A program made the translations under genes and the position numbers. The notes under the pieces are model-generated. The model was not told where the DNA came from. It saw nothing but the letters and a program-made list of their open reading frames with translations, and made no database searches. DNA of 64,000 nt from Pycnopodia helianthoides (Eukaryota > Echinodermata > Asteroidea > Forcipulatida > Asteriidae), in assembly GCA_032158295.1 (NCBI GenBank), contig CM063247.1:9056675-9120674 (forward strand). Direction: 5' to 3'. Of the stretch, positions 12,800 to 21,910 are shown in pieces. Positions within the stretch are counted from its first letter, which is position 1; each line of letters begins with the position of its first letter.

Positions 12800-13142
12800 T
12801 TAAAGGCCCTGTACACTATTGGTAAGATTGAAAAATACAAATATTCACAGATTCACACATAACTTACATGATTTGAAGTAAGTAATGGTAGAAAGGGTTC
12901 CTTAAAATATTTCTGCCTAAAATGCTATCGTTTCTGAGAAACAAGTAAAACAATAGTAATTATCGCGCGCGATAATTTGAAAAAACAGAAAACACATAAG
13001 ATCTCTTTTCACTATTTTCTCATGACCTCGATGACCAATTGAGCTCAAACTTTCACAGGTTTGTTTGTTCATGCATATGTTTAATCACACAAAATGTGGA
13101 CACTGATTTTGAGCTGTTACCAAAAGTGTACAATACCTTTAA
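12800..13142 (+). mobile_element. MITE family B, copy 1 (TTAA-flanked)
   Basis: A 335-bp element (12804-13138) is flanked by TTAA at 12800-12803 and 13139-13142. The ends are inverted: 'aggccctgtacactattggt' on the left and 'accaaaagtgtacaatacct' on the right. A perfect 20-bp palindrome with a CGCGCG core lies at 12958-12977. The 3' part contains 'gaccaattgagctcaaac', shared with the copy at 14614-14984. Confidence 0.85.
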
Positions 13143-13335
13143 ATATAGACGTGGGCGCATTAATAATAATGTTTCGTTGGGGACTGAAAGAGTCTCCAAA
13201 CTGTGACTGCGGTGCCGAATTACAGACGGCTGAACACATCATCACTGCCTGTCCAAGGAGGTGTTGTCCATGGTACCCTGTCGTCTGATTGTAAATAAAA
13301 ACGCAGTGCAGGCATACGCGAGAAGAAGAGAAGAA
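13143..13335 (+). pseudogene. LINE (non-LTR retrotransposon) 3'-end relic
   Basis: The open frame at about 13169-13260 encodes 'FRWGLKESPNCDCG' followed by 'QTAEHIITACP'. This C-x-C...H-x4-C arrangement after 'W-G-L-x-x-S-P' is the cysteine/histidine motif seen near the C-terminus of many LINE pol proteins of the Jockey/CR1/RTE-like groups (established knowledge). No reverse transcriptase, endonuclease or RNase H domain precedes it. After a frame break the downstream codons give 'AVQAYARRREE', like the terminal residues of such elements. The copy is a severely 5'-truncated, dead fragment abutting the TTAA of MITE B. Confidence 0.75.
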
Positions 13336-13658
13336 GATGGCTTTTTATATGACTGGTCTACCCAATGGTATTTCGTATGTTGAAACCCATTAAGATCAAA
13401 TCAAGCGTTTCAGATCGATCTTTGTGTCTCGTGATATCTAATCCAGAATTCGGTTGAACACTCGAATCAATCAGTCCACTTCAAAGTGTCAAAATGATTC
13501 ACCTAATACCAGACTTCAGAAGGCCAAGACAGTAATTGAAGTACTGTCTTCTTTTTGTATAGGCCTTCGACATAAACACTTTAGTGCAGTCGCTTCATAG
13601 GGATGTTCTTAATACGGTTGTTCATCATTGTTTCGGAGGATCTGGCATAAACTCTTAC

Positions 13659-13935
13659 TTTCTTTAGAGAAGGGTTGTAATTGGAGAATGGATTTGGTCG
13701 AGCTATAACATGACGGACAATGTTCGTGTGTGAACGGTTCATCCTGAGGGAACAAAATGCAATCGTAATCGACAGCAGATTCGTTGTGATCACCGCCTGG
13801 ATTAATCGTCCCATGACCTCGGAGCGAGATGGAGGAGGCACTCGGGCCTTCAAAGAGACAGTGATAAAGATGCCATACAATTCCGAGCAGTATAATACAC
13901 TGCAACTTGAAGGACGCTAAACGAACCCGTTTCAA
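13659..13935 (-). CDS. Candidate internal exon, unknown protein
   Basis: On the minus strand a strong acceptor (pyrimidine tract 'cctttttttccaacacag' ending at 13936) precedes a 277-nt stretch. The stretch ends at a consensus donor, GAAA|GTAAGA, with GT at 13658-13657. Of the three minus-strand frames only one stays open across the whole interval. It enters in phase 0, exits in phase 1 and encodes 92 residues. The start is hydrophobic ('LQCIILLGIVWHLYHCL'); a polar part with 'GGDHNESAVDYD' and a Cys pair ('HCPSCY') follows. I recognise no family. The plus strand is also open over 13720-13920, which weakens the call. No neighbouring exon was joined. Confidence 0.4.
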
Positions 13936-14219
13936 CTGTGTTGGAAAAAAAGGCTTACTGGTAATACTTAGTCAATTAATAATACCCAAATTGAATACCA
14001 TCCTTCTCTTGATAATGTTATTCTGAAGTGCTTAAAAAGGTGTGTCCAACAAATATCTTACAGGTTCAATGTAAATAAATAGAGGAAACTGTACGTGTGA
14101 TCTTAGCATACGAGAACACACCCCTTCCTTCTGTACTGAATCCCCATTATTAGTTCTTTTATGTGAGTTACTTTTTGCTTTTGCTGCACATTATTCATTG
14201 GTCCTGCATCCGAGTGAAG
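13936..14219. other. No gene recognised
   Basis: AT-rich spacer, putative intron if the exon at 13659-13935 is real. Confidence 0.5.
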
Positions 14220-14613
14220 TTAAAGGAACATTACAGAATTGTTTTTTTCTAGCAAAACAGTTGCTGGCAGTGTAAGCACTTTATGTAATCCACCATATAC
14301 ATAAACTGACAAAATTGTAGACGTTTGAGATCGATCGGCCATCTGGGTCACGAGAAAATAGTGAAAAACCGATTACACATTTGCATGGAATCATATAGAT
14401 TCAACAAATTAATAAAACGCTCACTGAGCGATAAACTCCAATCGGGAAATTAGTTTATTCCTTTCTCATCAAATATGGCATTTCAGACAAAAATATTTCA
14501 AGGGATGTTTTCTACCATCATCATTTTTAAACCGTGTAAGTTTTATGTAAATCTGTGATCAAAAAGTATATTTTACCAGATTTTTTCTTACCGATTCTGT
14601 AATGTTCCTTTAA
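14220..14613 (-). mobile_element. MITE family A, copy 2 (inverted)
   Basis: A 386-bp element (14224-14609) between TTAA at 14220-14223 and 14610-14613. It is the reverse complement of the 9.9-kb copy: 'agcaaaacagttgctggcag' now follows the left terminus. Both termini retain the 'ggaacattacagaatt' type inverted repeat. Its right TTAA is also the left TTAA of the next element. Confidence 0.9.
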
Positions 14614-14988
14614 AGGCACTGGACACTATTGGTAATTACTCAAAATAATTGTTAGCATAAAAACTACCTTGGTAACGAGCAACTATGGAGAGCTGTTGAT
14701 AGTATAAAACATTGAGAGAAACGGCACCCTCTGAAGCAACGTAGTTTTTGAGAAAGAAGTAATTTCTCGGTAAAATATTTGATTTGATTTTTGAGACCTC
14801 ACGCGTGAGGTCTCGAAATCAAACATCTGAAAGCACACAACTTCGTGTGACAAGGGTGTAATATCTCGCAACTTCGACGACCAATTGAGTTCAAATTTTC
14901 ACAGGTTTGTTATTTTGTGCATATGTTGAGATACACCAAGTGAGAAGACTGGTCTTTGACAATTACCAAAGGTGTCCAGTGTCTTTAA
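14610..14988 (+). mobile_element. MITE family B, copy 2, abutting copy of family A
   Basis: A 371-bp element (14614-14984) between TTAA at 14610-14613 and 14985-14988. Left end 'aggcactggacactattggt', right end 'accaaaggtgtccagtgtct'. At its centre, 14793-14814 is a perfect 22-bp palindrome around ACGCGT. A short frame on the minus strand is chance. Confidence 0.9.
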
Positions 14989-15060
14989 AGGGGGAAGTAC
15001 AACTTTAAAAAAAGCAATAACACAATAGCATGATTAAATAAATTACTGTTATGAACAGCG

Positions 15061-15300
15061 GACTCAGGTCTGGTGTTTCTGATCAGCTGAGTGTGGATTC
15101 GAGACCATGTCTTGGCAATTGTGTGCTTGAGCAAGATTCTTAACCGTAGTGCTTTGTGTCCTTCGGATGGGACTAAGCCCTGTGTACTAGGATTGAAAGT
15201 GCGCGTAAAAGAAACCTGAAAAATATCATGGAAGAGTAGGGGGTTATCCCCGGTGTTTCTGGTTTACATATCAAGCGCCCTCTTTAAAGGTTTCCTCGGA
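15061..15300 (+). repeat. SINE-like relic
   Basis: Contains 'tggattcgagacc' (a degenerate B-box-like motif) followed by 'gtgcttgagcaagattctta' and 'gtccttcggatgggac', a succession found in tRNA-derived SINEs of marine invertebrates as I recall them. It lacks a clear A box and a clean tail, so it is probably truncated. Confidence 0.5.
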
Positions 15301-15900
15301 CTTGCGAATTACAGTTGTTAAGTTCAGTTATGAGGCATCCTTGGTTTCATTACCAGAAATATATAATAACAATAGTTAGTAACTCAGCCGCGTCACAATC
15401 AAGCAATTTTAGCTATGTTTAAACTAAAAACTTCAAATTTCGAGAACGGTGCGCTATAAGATGGGAAGGTAAATGTTACTGCAACCAAACACTTGAGGGA
15501 GAGTTAACAATGCAAGCTTGTCCGTTTCTCGGTCAGTCTAAAAGTACAATAAGGGGAAAAGTATTCCATGTAGACTACCTGAAATCATAACAATATGGAA
15601 GACTATTCAAATACACTGTCATCACTTTTTTCACGTGAACTCCAAAGGGCAGATCACTTTTGTGGAGTGCCCCGTACCTACGCTGACATTCAAACAGGTA
15701 TAGCTTTTTATGTATTCCAGTCTCTACTTAGTTATACTATTTCAACAATTCGCCTTCGATCTATTTGCAGATTTTTTTTATCCCCCGGACTTGATATTTG
15801 GCTGGTCATTGTCCTACTATCGCGCTAGAACTATTTCATGATGTTAAAAGTAGTTGTGTGGGGTTGGACATGTACCGTGTCGAAAGTGACCAGCAGCAGC
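15300..15900. other. No gene recognised
   Basis: One 77-codon plus-strand frame at 15595-15828 has no recognisable motif or splice context. Confidence 0.5.
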
Positions 15901-16061
15901 CGATTTCACGAAAGGCTAGGATTAATCCTATCTCGAGTTAGGATGAGTAACTCGTCCTAACTTAGAATGGGTTCAATGCGTCCTAACGTCTATGGATACG
16001 GAACTTAACTCGTCCGAAGTCCTAAGATTAATCCTAAGTTAGGAAGAGTTTGGTGAAATCG
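15901..16061. mobile_element. Foldback element with TAGGATTAATCCTA arms
   Basis: Left arm 'cgatttcacgaaaggctagg' and right arm ending 'gagtttggtgaaatcg' are imperfect inverted repeats. 'aggattaatcct' occurs near the left end, 'agattaatcctaagtt' near the right, and 'aactcgtcc' motifs repeat between. The 161 bp could fold into a long hairpin. It is a non-coding MITE-like element. Confidence 0.75.
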
Positions 16062-16067
16062 ATGGCA

Positions 16068-16177
16068 GGGCCCAATTTCATAGAGCTGCTTAAAACCCTG
16101 CGTGACACCATCAAAACAAATCCACACGCTTACACCATCGAACTGTGATCTACTGTCCGTTTGTATTAGCGTGTAAC

Positions 16178-16208
<31 letters not shown>
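16068..16208 (+). repeat. 'tttcatagagctgctt' repeat fragment and poly(T)
   Basis: Starts 'gggcccaatttcatagagct'. About 25 bp match the family before the sequence diverges. A run of about 29 T ends it (16180-16208), which on the minus strand would be a poly(A) tail of a retroposed sequence. Confidence 0.6.
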
Positions 16209-16677
16209 GAGAACCAAATCACTTTCAAATGGCCCAAAACCTTTAAATCTAGACCCTTTTGACTAAATAAAACAAATTCAAGCACAAATTATTTTTTAAG
16301 ATGAGCCCACATTTGTCTCTGTGTAGATTTTATACCACATGGTTCGATTTACCCAGCAGTAGCCCTTAGCCCCAAAGATGAATAATTGCTGTATAATTTC
16401 TTAGGGAATTCCGAGAAAACTGGTCATTGATGGATTTTGTGTGTGTGTGAAAAAGACCCCGGATAGTAACAAGACATCTATCATGCTATTTGGCTAGGTG
16501 TAGATGGGGAAGTTTGAATAGTTTTAGATGAAAAACAAAAATGGCGGAGTACTGATTTTTTAATTAAAAACGGACTGTTGATCACAGTACGATGGCATCA
16601 CGCAGTTAAAGCAGAAAATATTGTTTAACAATTGCCTGCTCAGCAGAAATGAGCAGAATATCAGTTACAAAATGTAC

Positions 16678-16790
16678 ATGTGATATGGAAGTTTGGCTGG
16701 TAACCTTATTCTGGTAAGCATAATTTTGCTGTGCTTAGCTATTTTTGTGCTTAAGCAGCTCTATGCAATTGGGCCCAGAGAATGGGCGTA
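16678..16790 (-). repeat. 'tttcatagagct' repeat, reverse orientation
   Basis: Read on the minus strand it starts near 'gggcccaattgcatagagct' and runs through 'gcttaagcacaaaaatagct' and 'ggttaccagcc', as in the copies at 24628 and 2178. Confidence 0.65.
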
Positions 16791-18116
16791 AGCAACTAAT
16801 GTGCAAAATTGTGTTTCAATCAAACCGCGCGTGAAAGTGTGATTGTTTTTCTGCCATTCATAAGTCATTATAGGAAGGTTGAATTCTGAATGGGGATCGG
16901 TAAACATGTCTTGAATTGTAATAAAATGTATAGACCATGTTACATTTGTTTACATAGTGGTGACCTCGTACATTATAATGCTATTCCTGACGGGCAAGAT
17001 GCTACACAGGCTCAATGGGAAAATTTATATTTTGTGTCATAATTTTCACATAAATTCAAAATTTACAAAAGCAACAGCTGTACAGCTTCTGAGATGTCCC
17101 CCTTTTCTTCATATCAAAAGTTGAGGAAAATCAGACAGTGCGATCTCCATAAAACATAAGATTTGTTGTATTCTTCCATTGAGCTGTGTACAAATGTGCC
17201 CGCCGGAAGTCCAGGCTCTGTGGCTCTTTTGTAAACATGTGATGTCACAGGTCACATCGTCTATATGCCCTGTGTTTTTAGTCGGAGCAATTTCATTGCT
17301 TATAAACCCCCAATGAACACCTCCCCGCCCCTCCCCCCCCAAAAAAGGAAAAAAAAACACAACACCACAGAAACAAATAATTAAACAAGCACCGAAACAA
17401 CAACAAACAAACACCCCAACAACCCCAACAAAACAAAACAAAACAAACAACCCCAACAGCTCAACAAACAGCCTAAACATACAGACAGTTTTGTTTACAT
17501 TAAGAATGACACTTTAGGCCAACAACAAGATACGTATAAATGGTTGTGTTTGTTCTTTTTGGTGTGCTATACAAAACAATGCAACTTCAGCCGTAAAGCG
17601 AAAATTCTACATCAAGTTCGAAAAATTAATGCAAAAAGCCAATCCCAAATAAAACATAAAACAATCTAACAAACAAACAAACGCATTTATCGGAGGAGCG
17701 GACGATGTCCACTACTACTGTCAAATAATTTTCCTGGCGGTAAATTTGACATTTTTTTTGTAAACTTGATATCTATAAATATTGTGATAAATGTCATTCA
17801 TTTTGTCTTGAGGTTTGGTTTAAACTTTGACATTCTCATGTAAAACTTATTTTTCCCGATGGCGACATAGGGGTTGGACTGATGACAGTTATAGTGTTTC
17901 AAAATATAGAAGTAAATGTCAAACTTAAAAAAAAATATTAAGCGTGTGTGCGTCTGTGTGTATGTACCCCGATGCATGTTTGTTAAACACCGAGGTGAAT
18001 ATTCCGCTGTTGAATGGATTATTGTTGCTTTCCACATATCAATATTTTGTGTTTCGTCATGTTGAATGTCATAAGTATGGTGGCCCTGAAGGGACATGGC
18101 ATATAGTGAAGTAACA
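16791..18116. other. No gene recognised; CAAA-rich tract
   Basis: 17325-17470 is a C/A-rich tract (acaaac, ccccaac) that opens a Phe/Val/Cys-rich minus-strand frame with no real homology expected. The rest is AT-rich with no signals. Confidence 0.6.
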
Positions 18117-18345
18117 CGCAGATATGTGCACATACGGTGTCGTGAAATTAAACGCAAATATGTGCGCACACGTATGCGATGTTGTGAAATTAATCGCAAA
18201 GTGCGCATACGATGTCGTGAAATTAATCGCAAATATGTGCGCACACGTATGCGATGTTGTGAAATTAATCGCAAAGTGCGCATACGATGTCGTGAAATTA
18301 ATTGCAAATAATGTGCGCAGACGTATGCGATGTCGTGAAATTATT
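18117..18345. repeat. 75-bp minisatellite, about three units
   Basis: 'gtgcgcacacgtatgcgatg' occurs at 18162 and 18237, and a variant occurs at 18313, giving a period of 75 then 76 bp. Each unit is itself a near-duplicate of a roughly 37-bp half unit carrying 'gtgaaattaatcgcaaa'. Because 75 is a multiple of three, long repetitive frames stay open on both strands (minus to 17798, plus to 18357). Both read as Arg/Cys/His/Ile-rich repeats and are not genes. Confidence 0.9.
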
Positions 18346-20522
18346 CGAACCATATAAAAATAAGACACAGTGTTTTCGTTCCCCTGGGAGAATGACAGCA
18401 ATTAGCGTATTTATACGGGGAAATGGTATCACAAAAATCATTAGATGTTGAGCAGTTGCAAGTATTTTTGTTATGGTTGCTGTAAAAGTCCCTTAAAAAT
18501 AAAATAAAGATCAACAATTAATTGAAAATCTCATAATATGTGTGAAATGAAATGATTTACTTGTCAGCAACCCTGTTGGGAATCGTGCATTTCAAGTAAG
18601 CTGACGGTAACCCACAATGTATACATGTAAAATAATGACTCAACGTAATAGACCGTTCAAAAGGCACGAAAAAAACCTCATTCGTCTACTTTCAATGCAT
18701 TCAATGTCATTAAAAATGGCAGTTTCACAATTAATATTAAGGGCAAAATTTCACCATTTACTTGGAAATGTGTAACTCATATTCTGTAGTTTTCAGTGAA
18801 CGCTCCACGAAACCCGGACGAAACCTCGTCAAACCCGTTGGTCACATTTTTAGAGAAAACAAAGAAATGCAATATTTTTTCCAAAATGTTGTGCACGTTT
18901 ACGTTGGGCTTTGATTGTGGCAACTGAAATAGGGAAATTCTTGTTTTCTTCTTCTTCTTCTTAAAAGCTTTTTTTTAAATTATTTTTTACCGCAACTTTG
19001 ATATTGTTTGAGATGATTTGTATTTTACCTTGAAGATTCAACTTTAAAACCAGTGAGCTTTCAGTCTGAACCCAATTGTTTATCCATTCCGTACTTTGTC
19101 TTTACCATTCATGGTATCTTCACATTTCCACAAAACACAAAAATAACTGAGAAAACATGAAGTATAGGAAGGAAACAATGACGATTTGTATGAAATATCT
19201 ACTTCTTCTTGTCTTGTGTGTTTTCCCTTTTTTATCTTTTCTTTTTTTCTTTACATTTTCCTAAAACCGATTTAGGCTGAACGAGACGTCAGAGCTGTTA
19301 TGCCGCATAAAATTAAGTACCCTCCGGCGATGGCAGTATTGTTGATTAACAACTAATTGGATAATTTGATACAAAAAGAAATAATAAAAGAAGCGTGTGT
19401 CATTTATGAGGTCAGAAGCTTTCGATTGTGAGAGAAATTTGATACCTTCGGGCCACGACGAAAAGGGATTTCATTTGTGGCCATTTCTCAGATGTTTAGA
19501 ACTATAGTTTGCGCCTCATTAATTAGTGCCTATAAAATAAACTATTGCATAAAAAATAACTATGTAAAAAAAGAAGGATTAGTGAACAATTTGCTGTATT
19601 GCCAATATTTGTATATTGTTTGCACTGATAGGTTACCGTTGTTCTTCTCTTTACATAAACGCACACATGTTTGTCGACCCGTACATGTAGAACTTATTTT
19701 TGTTCTCCGATTTTCTGGCGGAAAGTATAAGAAACAAACAAACAAAATCCTGACAGCAACAATGGCTGTTGTGACTGATAGGTCAGAAGAGCTAATAATA
19801 TATATTTCTTGGAACCTTGGTTTTAAAGAATGCAAAAAATCCTGACACTAATGAAGCATTCAGGTCTGGGGACTTGCACGACCAGCTTCCTTCGGGTCTA
19901 TTCATTTCTATTATTTATTTATGAGTTATATATTATTGATTTTATCTTGTTTCGGGAGGTCCTCCTTTTTGTAGATTATACGAACACCGTAGACAAAACT
20001 CTTGGACCATCCTTTTGTTTTCCCAATGTGTAAAATAAAATCCCCACGTGTTCTTGTACAAATATGTGTGAGTCTACATTTTCATTAAATGTTCCTGCTG
20101 TTGTTGTAGTATAATAGTCCGAGGCGTAAACTTTACACGTCAACGTCAATCATTTGCGAACGTCAACTCGTGTTAATTTGATTATGATGCCATGTTGGGT
20201 GCACTATAGCAGGGATATCTTAGATAACATTCATGCCCCCCCCTCCCTCTTTAATACATACAAAAGGGTTCTAATGTCGAACCATTCCATTCAAATAAAT
20301 GATCATTCGTATAATGCGTATTTAATATTGCAAATTAAGCACTGGCATTTGGGTCTACCTTGCAGATTGGCCACCAAATATTTAACGAACAACGTGATAA
20401 TAAGGGGAAAAACAAAACAATTTTTGAAGATAATCAAACAAAAGGAACTGTAGTTTGCAAATCAGACATTAACACACGTTGTAATACATGCGAAGCTCAG
20501 CCAGGCTTCATGCGCGTGTGTA
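18346..20522. other. No gene recognised
   Basis: AT-rich. A 122-codon plus-strand frame at 19477-19845 overlaps a 91-codon minus-strand frame. Neither has domains, a signal peptide or splice context. Confidence 0.5.
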
Positions 20523-21070
20523 AGCGTGTACCTGAGAACGAAAGAGGTAGTCCACACAAGGCAGGGTTCTGAAACACTATGTGGACTCACACACGTCCAC
20601 ACAGTGTTTTTTTTTTTTTTTTTTTTTTTTACAGTGTTGAAGAATAGGATTTTTCTTATAAGTGTACAGAACAAAGTATTGTCCACAGAGGGTATGTAAC
20701 ACAGAGCTTTGTGGGATTACGGAAGGGCCCCTGTGGGTTCCTTGACTTTGACATGACGGAACAATGGACCCCACAACGTTTTTCTTCGTTCAACCCTGAC
20801 CCCACAGAGGAATTCTTTTGGAAAAGGGAATAATCGAACAACAATAGCAGGACGCCACAAACCCGATCGGGTAAGGTTGATTTCATTTTCACTACCTTGT
20901 GGAGACCGAGAACAAAACAGAAAAGGGATAACAAAGGGTCTCCATAGGGACATTCTAAAGACTGGGTTGCTCCACAAGGAATTTTGTGTACAAAGTCTAT
21001 GGGAGGTTCTTAACTACAGGGACAAAGGAAAGAACAAAAGATGTCTCCACAGGGATGCAAAAAAAGAATG
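20523..21070 (+). repeat. Repeat family R, unit 1
   Basis: Order of blocks: 'gagaacgaaagaggta', a hairpin (20575-20606, arms related to CACTGTGTGGAC), poly(T) at about 20607-20630, 'gtgtacagaacaaag', 'taacacagagctttgtg', then several 'ccccaca' blocks and 'gagaacaaaacagaaaaggg' to 'gtctccacagggatgc'. The last 180 bp match 50992-51182 almost exactly. Frames inside it are shadows of the repeat. Confidence 0.85.
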
Positions 21071-21071
21071 T

Positions 21072-21112
<41 letters not shown>

Positions 21113-21140
21113 TGTGTGTGTGTGTACACACACAAGGGCA
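21071..21140. repeat. (TG)n microsatellite
   Basis: Nearly pure GT dinucleotide array with one break, ending in 'acacacaca', between two units of repeat family R. A second short TG array lies at about 21275-21300, followed by (GTAC)n. Confidence 0.95.
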
Positions 21141-21645
21141 TATGTGGGGTCCTGACAACAATGGAACATGGACCCCACAAGGTCATTTCAATAGGAACAA
21201 TTGGGCCCCACAAGGGAATTCTTCAGAAAGGAATAATAGAACACAATAGCAGTACCCACAAACCGGATCCGTAAGGATGTGTGTGTGTGTGTTGTGTGTG
21301 TACGTACGTACGTACGTGTGTTTAACATTCGCTTATGAGACGAGAACAAAACAGAAAGGGCGGGGAGGTCTCCAAAAGAGAACTCTAAAGACAGGATGCT
21401 CCTTTGGTGTGCACAAAGTGTTCGGCAGGGTGTTAACTACAGGAACAAAGGAAAGAACGAAAGGCGTCTCCACGGGAATGTACAACGATGTTTTAACGCT
21501 ACACACAAAGTATGGACTTGAGAACAAAAGAGGTCCACAGGGACTTGAAACACTATGTGGACTTACACAAGTCCACACAGTGTTTTCTACAATGTTGAGG
21601 AATATGATTTGTGTAGTGCACAAGAACACAGAGCTGTGTGTTGCG
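21141..21645 (+). repeat. Repeat family R, unit 2 (rearranged)
   Basis: Contains the 'ccccacaagg' blocks, then 'gagaacaaaacagaaagggc' to 'gtctccacgggaatg', then 'gagaacaaaagaggtccac' and the hairpin at 21551-21582, ending at 'cacagagctgtgtg'. The block order is permuted relative to unit 1, consistent with a tandem array broken at a different point. Confidence 0.8.
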
Positions 21646-21799
21646 TGAGTGTGTGCGGGGTTGGGATGGGGCTTGCGTGTATTTCTCACGTAATCAACTA
21701 CAAACAAAAATTACACACGAAAAGCATCAAGTCTGGCCGTTTGAGACGTCAACTTTTATTCGGATCATTTCTTTTTTTGATTAAATTACCCTTTATTAG

Positions 21800-21910
21800 G
21801 AGTACTTTTTTTTTTTTGCATTCTGTCGTTTCGACATTTCCCTTGATGACGGCTGACACATGTTCTGTCACTTTGGATTTTCTCCAATGTGAATCCACCT
21901 GCATGAATTG
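21800..21910 (-). repeat. Fragment with GTCGAAACGAC motif
   Basis: On the minus strand it reads 'gtcatcaagggaaatgtcga' and continues 'aacgac'. This is the kind of 'ctgatgaa...gtcgaaacgtc' signature seen in terminal repeats of Penelope-like elements. A 130-codon minus-strand frame covers the region. It has no GIY-YIG or reverse transcriptase motif and is not called as a gene. Confidence 0.4.

Noticed and set aside
17798..18307. 169-codon frame, the longest in the window
   Set aside because: Mostly translation of the 75-bp minisatellite; the same units are open on the other strand.
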